This document shows, piece by piece, positions 43,990-56,359 of a stretch of DNA of 64,000 nt. The notes under the pieces are model-generated. The model did no database searches and was not told the origin of the DNA. It saw only the letters and a list, made by a program, of their open reading frames with translations. Position numbers and translations under genes: made by a program. This stretch comes from Eutypa lata (taxonomy: Eukaryota; Ascomycota; Sordariomycetes; Xylariales; Diatrypaceae): NCBI GenBank assembly GCA_022661535.1, contig JAKULF010000003.1:2294001-2358000 (forward strand), written 5' to 3'. Position 1 is the stretch's first letter. The number at the start of each line of letters is the position of its first letter.

Positions 43990-45736
43990 ATGTTCAGACC
44001 AATGCTCAAAATACCATCTCGTTCCTTCGGGTTCAAATTTGGTCGTCTTAACCGAAGCGGGGTGTTCCGCTTCAGTTCCACACTAGCAAACCTGAAAATT
44101 GATCTGACTGCTCCGAATGGTAGAGAGTTCACTCTAAACACCGGTCTTTTCATCAATAATGAGTTCGTGCAGTCGAGCACGGGCGATAGGTTCCCGAGCA
44201 TTAACCCAACGTGAGTTCTACGACCCGATACCCCCGCACCTGTATCTTGGGTCTGGACTTACGCTGTCAACAGAGACGAGAGTAACATTTGTCATGTTGA
44301 AGCTGCGGGTCTCGAGAACGTCAACAACGCAGTCGATGCCGCGAGAGCTGCATTCAACCACGAGTCATGGCGAGAAATATCCGGGACTGAACGTGGTCTC
44401 TTGATGTTCAAGTTGGCGGATCTAGTCGAGCGCCACAAGGAGGTCCTCGCTACCATTGAGACATGGGACAATGGCAAGCCCTACAGTGATTCTATGTCTA
44501 TAGATCTACCAGAGGTCGTCAACACCATAAGATACTACGCTGGCTACGCGGACAAGATTCACGGTCAAACGATACCCACGATCAAGCAGAAGTTTGCGTA
44601 TACCCTCAGGGAGCCAATAGGGGTCTGCGCCCAGATCATCCCGGTAGGCCATCCGAATAGCTGGGGGCGGCGCGTTCAGAAGCGCCGTCCCTTGTCTGCT
44701 AGTTGAATCCCGTCTCTAACACCAGTTGCAGTGGAACTACCCTCTATCAATGGCAGCCTGGAAGTTAGGCCCAGCTCTCGCATGTGGAAATACCGTAGTG
44801 CTGAAGCCCGCCGAGCAGACGCCCTTGTCGGCGCTCTACTTAGCGAATCTAATCCGCGAGGCTGGCTTTCCCGCAGGGGTCGTCAACATCATCAACGGCG
44901 ACGGGAAGACTGCTGGCAAGCTGCTGGCCGCCCACCCGGGCATCGACAAGATAGCCTTTACCGGCTCGACCGCCACGGGGAAGCAGATCATGAAATGCGC
45001 CAGCGCGAACCTGACGAACGTCACGCTCGAGACCGGCGGGAAGTCGCCGCTACTCGTGTTTTCGGACGCGGATGTCGAGCAGGCGGCTAAATGGGCTCAC
45101 ATCGGCATCATGAGCAACATGGGACAAATCTGCACGGCGACGTCTCGGATCCTAGTCCAGGAATCCGTTTACGATGCTTTCGTCGAGCAGTTTCTCCAAG
45201 TCACCCAGGCGACCAGCAAGATCGGAGACCCCTTCGCACCGGATACGTTCCACGGCCCTCAGACGACAGAATCCCAGTTCAAGAAAATATCGACGTTCAT
45301 CGAACAGGGCACCTCCGAAGGCGCGACGTTGGCCTTCGGCGGCAAGCCTTGTCCCCTGAACGGCAAAGGATACTTCATCGAGCCTACGGTGTTCACCGAC
45401 GTCACGCCCGGCATGAGGATCTACCGCGAAGAGGTGTTTGGCCCGTTCTGTGTCATCGTGCCATTCAAGACAGAAGAGGAAGCCGTCGGCATGGCCAATG
45501 ATACCACGTACGGATTGGGGGCGGCTGTCTTTAGCCAGAGCCTCGAGCTCTCCCATCGCGTCGCGGCACGAATCGAGGCCGGCACCGTGTGGATCAACTC
45601 CTCCCAAGATTCGGATTTCAGGGTGCCATTCGGTGGATACAAGCAGAGCGGCATTGGCAGAGAACTCGGCGAGGATGGTCTGGCCGCATACACTCAGACC
45701 AAATCCGTACATGTCAATATGGGAACCAGATTATGA
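43990..45736 (+). CDS. Aldehyde dehydrogenase (class 1/2), probably mitochondrial
   Basis: NAD(P)+-dependent aldehyde oxidation, likely acetaldehyde or other aliphatic aldehydes. About 531 residues; exons 43990-44210, 44274-44643 and 44732-45736. Seen: a basic, Ser-rich N-terminus without acidic residues for about 35 positions (mitochondrial targeting-like), GLFINNEFV, WDNGKPY, the WNYPLSM substrate region, GNTVVLKPAEQTPLSAL, FTGSTATGK, LETGGKSP (catalytic Glu), NMGQICTATSR (catalytic Cys), EEVFGPFCVIVPF, and FGGYKQSGIGRELGE. It differs clearly from the aryl-type enzyme at the left edge. No functional link with neighbours. Confidence 0.9.
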
Positions 45737-47882
45737 AAGTGGTTGTTTAGCTCTAGATGTTCGTAGTGGTGAAATAATAATATTAAAACACGGGGATTGC
45801 CCGACCCTTAGCAGGACATTTATTCCTAGTAATGGCGGCTATTTTCATCATTTACCTAATACACGGGATGTTATTTTTCTTCTGCTAGAGCTCGGGAAAG
45901 GAACACATGTGGCGCTATTTGCCGTTGCGGGGTATCCTGGCAGCCTGGCACCTGCATGTATGTATGTATTTACGTACAGGCTCACAGCGAACCTGCCTAC
46001 CTGCTTACAGTGGGAGTCCGAGACATTCCCAATTGCTTTTTCTAAGTCAACAAAGTAAAATTGACTTTGCGGATATTGAAAAGCAGAATCTTGGTCATTG
46101 ACAGTCACGTTGAGTTTTTACCTTCTTTTGTGTCTTCTGTCGGGACTGTAACTCCGGCACTTCGCATAGGTGTGTGGCTTCATCTCATCTCATACTAGGT
46201 ACCATGCTTTCCTGCTAATCCCTTGCCGAGCCTTGGGTTCCAACGGCGGGATGCACGATAGAATAAACATAGATGGTTCCTACAGTAGTTCCTAGTAAGC
46301 AGGTCCACCACTAAAAAAAAGTCCCCAATGTTCGTCCTATTTAAAAATTCATAAGCACTTCGCAAATATGGACGGAATAGTCTCTTTAACTATCTGGCTT
46401 TCGGAGTAAGCGCTATCTCAAGTACATAGCATCACCCTACAGTAAGGGCTATAAGGCTCTACCTACACTTAGGTAGGGAGGATATACTCACTGGGTGATA
46501 GTAGCGCTAGTTTCACTTACCTTAATCATTGAATTTAACCATTAACCTTAATCTGACCCATTGGTTTTTACATCTGCGAGCCGGAATTATGTACGTCTTT
46601 ATGTATCAAGTTACTTCGTACGGTGGATTATATGCAAATAGGCAGGTTACTTGAAGGGTGTTTAAAGGTGATGGTGGTGAGATGAAGATTGAAATAAGAT
46701 GACGCGCTTGGCAGACGCGCTTTTTGATGAGTGTGAATGCAAGGGTTAAGTACTTCGTAGTGATAAATAGGATACCTATCTCAGCTGCCGCCAGGTGATT
46801 TTAGGTAGGTGTAGCTTAAACTGCATGAGGCACGATTGATTGCACTCGGCGATCCCTGCCTCTATTCTGCCAATTTACCCACCCATCCCTGCCGGCGAAC
46901 CCGCAAGGAAACAAAAATAACATCACAGCGCCTGGAAAGATCCGAAAGGCAAGCACAAGCTGGCAAGGTGAAGGATCATAGCCGATCCCCTGAATTTCGT
47001 CGTTTTCGGCCCCGACCTGTGTAACTATAGATAGCCTTCTCGCCTTGAGCTTAGGATTGTAGAGCAACTAGTAGTTATAGTCATCCGTTGCATCTAACCG
47101 TAGTTAAGTCTCCATTGTCATTTTAACTAATGCGCATAAATGCCCAGTATATCGAAAGGTTATTGCTGTTTCTAGTCACCTGCTTATGAAACAAACCACA
47201 CACGAACAAAGGGACACTTACCTTACTACATACGTACCTATGTAGGTATGTACTCGACCTTTACATGCCGAGATAGGTATGACCTTGCTAGTCACTTTCA
47301 ACCATCTTATCGCCTCTATTTTATGGTACAATCGTAAAACCCCACATGTACTCTTTTATCTTACATTCTTCTCTATGTATACGTCTGATAGAATCGCCTA
47401 AATAATCCAAGTAACGTTGCGCTACTATTGCTGCAAGATCTATGAGACTTCAGTCTCCCGAGTATTGACGTCTTCCCGCTGTCATGTTTGCCCTGATGTA
47501 ACAGTGTGGGAGTGATTCACACCCACCCAACACAAAGATGCAATTCATCTGGATCGTCATATTGAATTCCTAAGCTGGTTAGTCATTTCAGTTACCGACA
47601 ACTGCAGTTGATTGCCTGGCTCCCCACTCTTTGTCCTCTCCTGGTCGGGATGTGAGTAAAAAACCCTGGCAATAGACCCCAGTCATATTGAGGCGATGAC
47701 CTTGCAAGCATTATTCAATGAACCCCAGATCGAATTTATATAAGTGGGAGACGCCAAAGTTACACTCACCTTTTTTTCTTGTTTCTCGGATCAGGCCTGT
47801 CGTTCGTTTTTGACTTCCTGTGATACCCTTCATCGGCCATTAATTTTGTACTCTGTCTACATTGACGACGAGTCTTTCAACC
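45737..47882. other. Long intergenic region upstream of the hexosaminidase
   Basis: 2.1 kb without a recognisable gene. It is rich in TAGGTA/TACCTA words in both orientations (for example 46460-46475, 47238-47250), a composition common in such intergenic DNA and not a defined repeat. Confidence 0.5.
47737..47743 (+). promoter_or_regulatory. TATA box of the hexosaminidase gene
   Basis: TATATAA about 145 bp before the ATG at 47883, preceded by AATT and followed by GTGGGAG. The distance fits a 5' UTR of roughly 110 bp. Confidence 0.5.
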
Positions 47883-49794
47883 ATGACGAGACTTCCTTCG
47901 TGTGGCAGAATGCTCTCCGCATTCTTTTTGCTTTCCATTACCCCCGCCCTGGCAATTTGGCCCGTCCCCGAGAAGAGCAGCACTGGTGACCAGACGCTGT
48001 GGATAGCCAATGATGTTCCAGTGACCTACAACAGCGAAAAAGTACGCCGCTAAGCTCCTACCAATCGCAACCCTCTAATAAATGCAGGCGATACTAATGA
48101 ATCTTTGCTTTTCCAATAGTTGTCTTGGAGCCTTACTGCTACCGAGTGCACTGGATTTTCTAGTAAGGAAGTTGTCACGGGCGCTGTCTCCCGGACCCTG
48201 AAGGCCATCCTAGAGGACAACCTTGTCCCATGGATGCTGTACGAGCGGCAAGCGCTGCAGCAGACTGAGCCGAGCGCTTCAGAGGAGAAAAAATTCATCA
48301 CCAGCATCTCTATTAGCCACAATGGAACTGAGGGCAGCTGGAAATCCCTATCGGGCGATGTCGATGAATCTTATAGCTTAAGCCTGTCTACCCAAGGTGC
48401 TGCTAAGATCCAAGCGGGGTCGTCGGTCGGCGTATTGAGAGCTCTAGAAACTTTCTCTCAATTGTTCTTCCAGCACTCCGATGGCTCCGGTACCTACACT
48501 ACCCAGGCGCCCGTCGAGATCATCGATAAGCCTCAGTACGAGCATCGGGGTATCCTACTCGACGTTTCGCGGTCCTACTTCTCGGTGGAGTCCATTTACC
48601 GCACCATCGACGCTATGTCTTGGAACAAACTCAACCGCCTCCACATTCATGCCACGGACTCCCAGTCGTGGCCTCTGGAGATCCCTGCACTGCCGGAACT
48701 CTCGGATAAGGGCGCCTATGCCAAGGGAAAGACGTACACGCCCGAAGATGTCGAGTCCATCCAGAAGTACGCGCTCCAGCGTGGCGTCGAGGTTATCTTC
48801 GAGGTCGACACTCCAGGCCACTTCGGAGTTGCTGCCCTGGCCTATCCGGACCTCGTTGCGGCTTGGCAAGCCGCCCCCTGGCAGAATTACTGCGCGGAGC
48901 CTCCGTGCGGTCAGCTCAAGCTGGACAAGCCCGAGGTCGACGACTTCCTCGACACCCTCATGAATGACTTATTGCCCCGCACGAACCCCTACTCGTCGCT
49001 CCACCACATTGGCGGTGACGAGGTCAACTTCAACGCCATTGCGCTCGACGAGACGGTGGGAACGAACGACTCCGCGGTTATCCAGCCGCTCATGCAGAAG
49101 TTCTTCGACAAGCACTACGAGCGCCTGAGCAACCACGGTGTCACCCCCATTGTCTGGGAAGAGTTCCCCCTGAACTACAACGTCACCATGGGAACCGACG
49201 TGGTCGTGCAGTCATGGCTAGGTGACGAGGCCGTCAAAGACCTGGTCAGCCGCGGCTTCAAGACCATCGTCAGCAACTACAACTTCTGGGTAAGCGAATA
49301 AAACTCTGACTGAACTTTGTTACGGAGTTGTTGATCACAGCGGCTAACAATTTTTTTCAAAATAGTACCTCGACTGCGGTCGCGGCCACTGGTTGAACTT
49401 CGACAACGGCGCCTCCTTCACGGAGTACTACCCGTTCAACGACTGGTGCACGCCGGCCAAGGGCTGGCGCCTGATCTACTCGTACAACCCGCGGGCCGGC
49501 CTCTCCCCCGAGGAGGCCAAGCTCATCATCGGCGGCGAGGTCGCCAGCTGGACCGAGTCGATCGACGAGGTCACCATCGACAGCATTCTGTGGCCGCGCT
49601 CCAGCGCCCTCGGCGAGGTCCTCTGGTCCGGGCGCGTCGACGCCGACGGCCGCAACCGCTCCCAGATCGACGCCGCGCCGCGCCTCGCCGAGTTCCGCGA
49701 GCGCATGGTCGCGCGTGGCGTCGGGTCCGCGCCTGTTCATATGCCGTTCTGCACGCAGGGCATGAACGCTACGGCTTGCGAGCTCGCCGCGTGA
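47883..49794 (+). CDS. Beta-N-acetylhexosaminidase, GH20, secreted
   Basis: Cleaves terminal GlcNAc/GalNAc from chitin oligomers and glycans outside the cell or in the wall. About 585 residues; exons 47883-48041, 48120-49289 and 49366-49794, joins EK-LSWS and NFW-YLDCG. Seen: signal peptide (MLSAFFLLSITPALA about residues 10-24), an N-terminal GH20b-type domain, EHRGILLDVSR, the NRLHIHATDSQSWP region, FEVDTPGHFG, the catalytic Asp-Glu pair in HHIGGDEVNF, WLGDEAV, and WTESIDEVTIDSILWPR near the end. The normal active-site Trp and Tyr positions look kept. The last exon is markedly GC-rich (third positions nearly all G/C). Confidence 0.93.
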
Positions 49795-50663
49795 GGTGCC
49801 CTGTCTTGGGTATAGTGCGGTATGAGAGGGTAATCAAAATAACTTTTTTGGCCTGGTTTGAGTACTGCGAGACATCATTGGGCATTGTCTTTTACTTGTA
49901 TTACTATTACTACTGCTGCTATCATTGTCATTCCGCAGGCAAAAGTATGCATGCATTGTTCTGTATATAGCTTTTTTGCATCTTTGGCAATAAAATGTTC
50001 AAAAGTCCTGGGATAGTGTGTCCAGGGAACTAGTTGTAACTTGTGTTCCGCTGTCTTTATCGTTGATGTGAACATTAATTGCATGTTCCATCGTAGCTGG
50101 GAACTTGCTCTTATGCTATCTCTGCAGGTTAAGAATCAAGTGGGAACGAACCCCTTTACGGCTCACCTATTCTCATTCCCAGTCTCAGTACCAATCTAGT
50201 CGTCTCAGTGTTTAGGTCGTTACGCAATTCCATAACTTAGCACTTCGTGGTGGCTATAGCTACAGTTCAGATACAACACCCTTCTAAACGGGTAGGTCTA
50301 GTAACTTTAACTCACATAGGACGAACGGGCAGTAAATCTTTTGTATATCAAGGAGATGAAGGCTCATTTCCCAACTACTTAGTATTCACGATCATGAACA
50401 ATACAGACATGCAGAGACCTCAGATAGACGTAGAACATATATATTTATACTTACTATTTAGACAGGTCGACAAAATGACGTCTTACTGCTTTTCGTTTTC
50501 TTTTCCCCGTTTTGCTTTGTTTTGTTCTATTTTCTTTGACTGTTGCGTGTACTCACCTCTACATATATTGGCTACTTCTCTCATCTTTTACACCATGTCA
50601 CAGCATAGATTAACTCACTTGCAGCAGCATCGACCGGCGACGCTTTCTGCAGCTGAACTCACC
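49795..50663. other. Intergenic, no gene recognised
   Basis: 870 bp between converging genes. It contains a T/C-rich stretch (50490-50545). A plus-strand open frame that overlaps the next gene here is not credible (see rejected items). Confidence 0.5.
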
Positions 50664-51326
50664 TTAAGTAGTCAACCGGCCAATCTCGGTCACCATGTGG
50701 AGCTCAACCCTTGTGTCTTCGGGGTCCTCCGTATCGTCACCTGGGGTACGACCATGAGAGATGAACCTAAAGCTCTTGATAAAAGCCCCGTTCGTTTCGG
50801 CGAGGGCCCGTCCTCCGAACATGTGCTCTTGACCTCTCGCGAAAACATTCTCCTTGAGACATCTGAGGAACAGCCCCTGGTGGTCCGGTGTAACCAAGAC
50901 CGAGCCTTCGTCCTTGATATGCCGTCCGAAGTCTGCAAACATGCTCTTAATAGAAGCCCGTGCGGACAGGTTGCTGATCAACCCAATGCCAAGGAATTGT
51001 ACTGTTTTCAAGTCACAGTTGGCGGTTTTGAGGTTATCTAGCACCATGTCTCGATATCGTATATTCGATAGCCGTTGGGAGCCGATTTCCTCGCTCTCAG
51101 TCAGACGAACCCAGGTCGTCACATACGCCTTGTGCGACTGTGATACGGTGTACTCATTGAGAGACAAGTTGTCCTGCTCCGGAGCTAGGATCTCGAAGCT
51201 GCGCCAGTTGTATGGCGCTGGGGACAAATATGGCTCTATGAACGCAACATTATCTTGATCGAATGGTGCGCGGATGCGTTTTAAGCCGTGATCCCCGATC
51301 GTCTCGTAGTTGCTGGCGCCTGGCAT
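50664..51326 (-). CDS. Hypothetical protein, 220 residues
   Basis: Single-exon open frame of coding character. Mixed alpha/beta composition, no signal peptide and no transmembrane segment; segments such as YNWRSFEILAPEQDN, AYVTTWVRLTESEE, NIRYRDMVLDNLKTANCDL and GFGRH-like FADFGRHIKDEGSVLV do not match a family I can name. A codon-like GC3 bias and clean start/stop argue that it is real. No operon partner; it stands in a gene-poor stretch with an empty 1.8 kb upstream. Confidence 0.55.
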   Translation of the reverse strand: MPGASNYETIGDHGLKRIRAPFDQDNVAFIEPYLSPAPYNWRSFEILAPEQDNLSLNEYTVSQSHKAYVTTWVRLTESEEIGSQRLSNIRYRDMVLDNLKTANCDLKTVQFLGIGLISNLSARASIKSMFADFGRHIKDEGSVLVTPDHQGLFLRCLKENVFARGQEHMFGGRALAETNGAFIKSFRFISHGRTPGDDTEDPEDTRVELHMVTEIGRLTT

Positions 51327-53150
51327 GTTGTTAGCTTACCTAGTTGTAGTACTGATGATACCTTTGTTTTGGGGAATGTGTCCGAAGTCTTCTTGTATTT
51401 CTCTTTTCTGAGGTCCGTCAAATGATAGATGATGATTGATGGGTTTTTTGTGCTGTATTAAGAAGGCGATAGGCAGCTACTTATATAAATATTTACCTCC
51501 GTAACAAAATTTGTATTATTGGACGATAAAGCAGTAGTGAAATCAAGAATAATGAACGAATATATCATGTGTTATGCATAGTAATAGATAGTTCTATTAA
51601 CAATAGTATTGTTACTTCGAATGATTCGATGTCTTTTGCTAATAGAGTATAAGTTTCATTACTATTCCCTGTGGTTATTCTAGAATAAAGGGGTGTTTGA
51701 AACCAAATAAGTGCCACTGCAAACGTCTCCCCTGGAACGTCTCCCATAGTGTTCTGCTCAAAGCCATTGATTCTTTGCAAAATTTTAAACATGCAAATTT
51801 GACAAAGATGCGTTCGTGTAGTAGCATGGCTGGTTTTGCTTTGTTGTAAATTCCCGAGTATAATGATAGACTAAAGACTCAAACTTAGCCATCGTTTTGA
51901 GTGGCCCAATTTTACCTAGCATTTTGCTACCCTCCTACATAGCTTCACTAACATTACAATACCTGTTAATGTAGGAATATCATCATTATCTTCACCAATC
52001 ACGCCAGTTTACCAGCCTACCTAGTCCTCGGTTATAAAACTTATAATCATAACAATCTGGAAAGATATTAACTTGCCATCTTTTTACCTTTCAGTAACAA
52101 ACGTGAGGGTTTATTCAAGGGCCAGCAGCATTTATTTATATTGTGTTCAGAAACCCCTATAATAAGGGGTGATTGCGTACCTAAGGTATATGTAGCAGGA
52201 ATTGCCTTATTTCGGAGCTCACCCTTTTTCCAAGGTTAGATATGTATCTAGGTATCTATGTAACGTTTCTTTTGCACACGGCATATATGGGTAAACATCC
52301 ACTTAATGTAACCTTGAACCAACTACATATTGGCGTACATCACTGTCAGACAACAACCAACTAATGCACCCTTGAAGTGAAGAAAATTCAGAAGAAACTT
52401 TGGAAGAGATGACGGAAATGGGTGCTTAAGGATAATACTGCATCATTAAATGTTTGAGATGGTATGAGCTGTTCACCGTAATTAGGGGCGAAGCAAATAC
52501 GTTTATAAGATAACATTGATTCGCACAGGAGCATCCTCTGTGAGATCTCGCAGTTCGGCGGTTAAACGTGCAGGCTACGTACAATGGTTTTTAGTCTAGC
52601 CATTGTTTGCTGCATGCTTCTGCCTGTCTCACTTTCGTTGTAGTTCTGCATTATAATCACAAAGCGATGAACTGAAATAGCTTAGCATGGTCGAAAGGTG
52701 CATGTAGAGGGTCACCCCTATATCTAAATTGCCCAAAAAGATCATAGTCCGCAATGGATGAAATGCTTTAGTCATCCAAAACTTATTCTTATAATTCTGC
52801 GCAACATTATTTCAGGTGATGCAACGTATATACTCCAATAGAATTAGTAGGGGTCCCGCCCACCAGCATTTTGTCATGGAGCATCTGCAAGGTAACCCCA
52901 TATCAACTCCTTACTTCCAACATCCGGGGAGCTGAAAAACGTACATATAACACTTAAGTCTGCTGATTAGTCACTGGCAAGATCTACAGATCCTCGGATG
53001 AAATCCATGCATGATTTTGCCTCAATATGGTGTGCCCCGCGCCCTTGATTCCAACCAGCATTAATTACTTTCGCTGCATAAGGGACAAAGCCCGGATGCC
53101 ACAATCAGTTTATTTTGTCTGGCCCAAAACTTTGCCACAAGAGCTCGGGT
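51327..53150. other. Long AT-rich intergenic region
   Basis: 1.8 kb with no recognised gene. It includes one copy of a dispersed repeat at 51481-51577 (see that entry). Several short frames lack coding features. Confidence 0.5.
51481..51577 (+). repeat. Dispersed diverged repeat, copy A
   Basis: Starts TTATATAAATATT and shares the words TAACAA, ATTATT, ATAAAGCA, AATCAA, AATGAACGAA and GTGTT, in the same order and spacing, with 59531-59622. Similarity is roughly three quarters by eye over about 95 bp. Confidence 0.5.
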
Positions 53151-54160
53151 TTACAGCTTTGTCTTGTCTTCGGTTTTTAGTCGGATGAGAGCTTCTTGGG
53201 AGCCTGTCATGACAAGTCGGCCAGTCTTCCAGTTCCAAAGCCGTTGCAGAGAAAGCACTCTTCCATCCCCGCCCCAGGTCGTATGGCGCTCGCACACCAT
53301 CCATTCGTCGGCTTTCGCCGCGGGATCGTGAAAGGAGACATTATGAGTTAGACTTCCACCCATAGACACGTTCCGGAGACCAGCGCCTACCTTTTCACTA
53401 TTCGCCAACATTGAAGATCCGATAAAAAGGTCATCCGATAGGAAGCCCAACGAAGCCAAATGAACTGCATGGGTGTCTGTTGATAATGGCTGCGACCGGA
53501 CATAGCCATGTTGGGTGAATTTCGTCGGCTCATCCCCAGAATGAATCTCAAGCAGTCTCCAATCGAAAGGAGGTAATCTCTTCTTTCGGTCGCGGGCCAA
53601 CAACGGGGCGGACATGTTAACTGTCGCATCCATCTTCTGCTGGATATTCTGGGGCGTGATATCGTCTGGATGAATGCCGCCCAATTCAGGCATGGTCAAT
53701 CCATACTCCAGGATGTTGCCAACCAGAACGCCATGATTCTGAAACGAAATGATGGCGACGTAGCCACATCGGTCATCGCCTGCTTGGAAAGCGCGCACCA
53801 CACGTGTGGCATACGTACGCCCATCTGAAATGCGCTCGACACGGTAAATGACTTTCGTTGTCGGGATGATGGGCCGAAGCCAAGTCGATTGAGTCGAATA
53901 TGCCTTGTGAGATGTAGATATAGTTTTACTAGCTGCTAGCAAAGCCTGGCCGATTAACGTACCGCCGAATATTGCGCGCGCACCCTTGTGGAAGCTCAAG
54001 GGCCTACGTAGTGAAAGAATTAGCGATTCCGTGTGAAACTTAAAACTCGCCATTCATTGTAGCATGACTGAACATACTCGGTGTTAGTGTAGACATCGTC
54101 TCCGAGATCAGCTACAGCCGTGACCGAGACATGCAACTCAACGGCAGCGCAATCGGACAT
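53151..54160 (-). CDS. Acyl-CoA thioesterase (TesB/ACOT8-like, double hotdog)
   Basis: Hydrolyses acyl-CoA to free acid and CoA, typically in peroxisomes or cytosol. About 311 residues; exons 54160-54078 and 54003-53151, with join TNTE-PLSFHKGARAIFGG. Seen: the first hotdog with GARAIFGGTLIGQALLAA, the family's Asn/Gln and Asp-type active-site region in the second hotdog (SMGGSLTHNVSFHDP, DEWMVCERHTTWGGDGRVL), and RLWNWKTGRLVMTGSQEALIR at the end. The last residues, ...KTEDKTKL, end in K-L; a PTS1-like signal would need S-K-L, so peroxisomal import is only possible. Isolated gene. Confidence 0.88.
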
Positions 54161-55341
54161 AGTGATGCTAAGTAGCTAGAGGGGCTTCAAAATTTTATAG
54201 GGATACGTCGTAGATGAAAGAGTGAACGTGAGGTGTAATTGGTTGGGGTAGGATTGTTTGCTAGCAACTGAGAAAATTAATTTTGGAGGTGAACAGCACA
54301 GACCCCCTTACATCCGGCTGCTGCACCAGCCCGGTGGGTGTGTGCTACATCTTATAGTATATCCGCCACTGCTATGAAGGTTGGAGAAATGTTTAGGTAA
54401 AAAGTAGATCCCTTGGTTGCTAGTGAATCCCTTTAGTCGTCCTACTTCGCGTTTAAAAGCGAATAACTTGCGAGAAATGTAAGTGATATGAAAATAGGGG
54501 GATACATCTTTACTACCGCCACCTCAAGGATAAAGTCCTTTCTCCTATTGGAAAGATATTGTTTTATGTTATAGTATGTTATATGGTCGCTTGATGCCAA
54601 GGTTGGTTTACATTCATATATCTGCTGCAGCCCTAATCAGGCATAGGGTTGGTTACACTGCCTGTTTATCCTGTGATATCTGTCGAGCCCCGCTCTGCTT
54701 GTTTCCTGCTTATGTTAGAACTCGTCCCCTTTGCAATCTTAGTCGCATATCGCAAAAACCCCATAGTCGGCCGGCCAGCTCTTTCTGCCATTGCGCCTAC
54801 TCACGCACTTTACTAAAGAGGGCGATGAAGATGAGGATCAACTTGATCATACGGCATTCTAGATCATATAATTGCTCTTCGTCTACCAATATTACGTATT
54901 CTATTTGCTTTCGTCAACTTTTACATCTGCGAGCATTGATTCGTGGAATCCGCTGGGACGCTCGCATTCTTCTGTCTACTTGACTACTTGTTTGCCAGAA
55001 AACTCTATCGCTCGGAAAGCAGTGACCAAATCACTTATATTGGAAAAAGGCACAATACCTCTAAATCGGAAAAATGGCGGAATATTTAACTCTCTATAGG
55101 CTTATTATATACATATGTAGATTTCGGATACACCTTTCAGCGCACATACGTCGGGTCAGGCTGCCTTATGATACCCAAGATTGTTTCTCCTTTCTGGGCA
55201 CATCGCATCCGGAGTAAGCCGAACTTGTGACACTGGATTCTCTTCGCCATAAAGGGGTTTGATGACAACGGGCGGCGGAAGCTCTAGAGTGTCCACAAGA
55301 CTTCATGTTGGTCGGGCATCCAGCAGTTAAGCGTGAACTTC
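54161..55341. other. Intergenic, no gene recognised
   Basis: 1.2 kb between the thioesterase start and the HET relic. Short plus-strand open frames (54576-54983 and others) show no domain or codon bias. Confidence 0.5.
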
Positions 55342-55835
55342 TTATCTTCCACGGCTTTGGTTTTCGTGTACGGCACTAGACGACAGGAACCTATCACAGT
55401 AGTCATGGCTAGCTACAAAAAGACCGAGTGTTTTATTGTGGCATCGGTAAAAATGGGTACCCGCAGCCCTTGTTGCGTGCAGGCCGTGTTGCGTCGTGGC
55501 AAAGCCGCCATCGGACCGCCCGATGCTCCGGTGGGGCCCCCGGATCATCACCCGGTCGAAGTCCTTGAGCCACCCGACTCCAGAGAAGGCGCCAGCCGGT
55601 CCCACTTATCCGATGCCCAGTCTCCCGATGCAGTCTCGGCCATGGATTCATCGTCATGATGCTTTTTTTTGCCAGCACTGGCGTGGGACATACGCCACGC
55701 GAACAAGGACTCGTCAGCTGACGTGCCCAGGAGGACATGCTGCAGCCGCATGAAGGCGCGCATCCCTTCACCGTACTGCGGGGTCGTCGTAATGCCGAAG
55801 ATGTCCAGCATGCTGTAGGCGATGCAGCAAGTCTA
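55342..55835 (-). pseudogene. HET-domain protein relic (post-HET segment)
   Basis: Minus-strand remains of the region just after the HET domain in incompatibility-type proteins: AYSMLDIFGITTTPQYGEGM, AFMRLQHVLLGTSADESLFA and WRMSHAS, then a frame change near 55600 into a GVGWLKDF..RGPHRSIGRSDG segment, and the frame ends. The N-terminal HET motif (YxxLSYxWG) and the rest are missing, so it is a fragment. An intact HET gene lies 5 kb away on the other strand. Confidence 0.6.
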
Positions 55836-56359
55836 AACCCAGTCCATTGGAAGTTGTCAGAACCCTTCTAGCTGGGTGAAATATTGTTGCTTATGCAATT
55901 GATTTATTAATTGTAGAGAATGTTGCAATCAGAGAGTCCACTGTGGCATAGGGGGCCGCCCGGGGACCATGCCCCATTCTAGTGCTCGATTTGTATATAA
56001 AGAAGCACATTTTGCCTTTTCCCGTAAATAACCAGAGACCCAACACTTTCCACATCTTCTTGAGCTGTTGAAAACATTAAGGAGTAAAACTATCTACGCT
56101 AACTATTAGCTGTTTATTGCTCTGTCCCCAGCCTTAAGCTGCAGTGTTTTATAATATAAGGAAAATAAAATGTCCAACCATAGGTTTGTTCACACTACTC
56201 CATATTGTGGGAGTTTAGTGAATGTTCCAATACAGAGTGAATAACTCTCGGTGAAATTACGAAATCCTAGTTCCTTCAGCTATTAATGACGGGCATCCAA
56301 ACCTAGATTTGTAGAGGAATCATTTTAACAGGGCTTCAAGCAAACGAGGCGAGATTTCT
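55836..56359. other. Intergenic, no gene recognised
   Basis: About 520 bp, AT-biased; nothing recognised. Confidence 0.4.

Noticed and set aside
45737..47882. TAGGTA/TACCTA-rich stretch as telomeric or regulatory repeat array
   Set aside because: The words are scattered, in both orientations and without a fixed period.
50247..51041. Plus-strand 264-codon open frame
   Set aside because: It is antisense to the 220-residue minus-strand gene over half its length, has odd composition and no domain.
54576..54983. 135-codon plus-strand frame
   Set aside because: Cys/Arg/Ser-rich with no domain, codon bias or splice context; probably chance.
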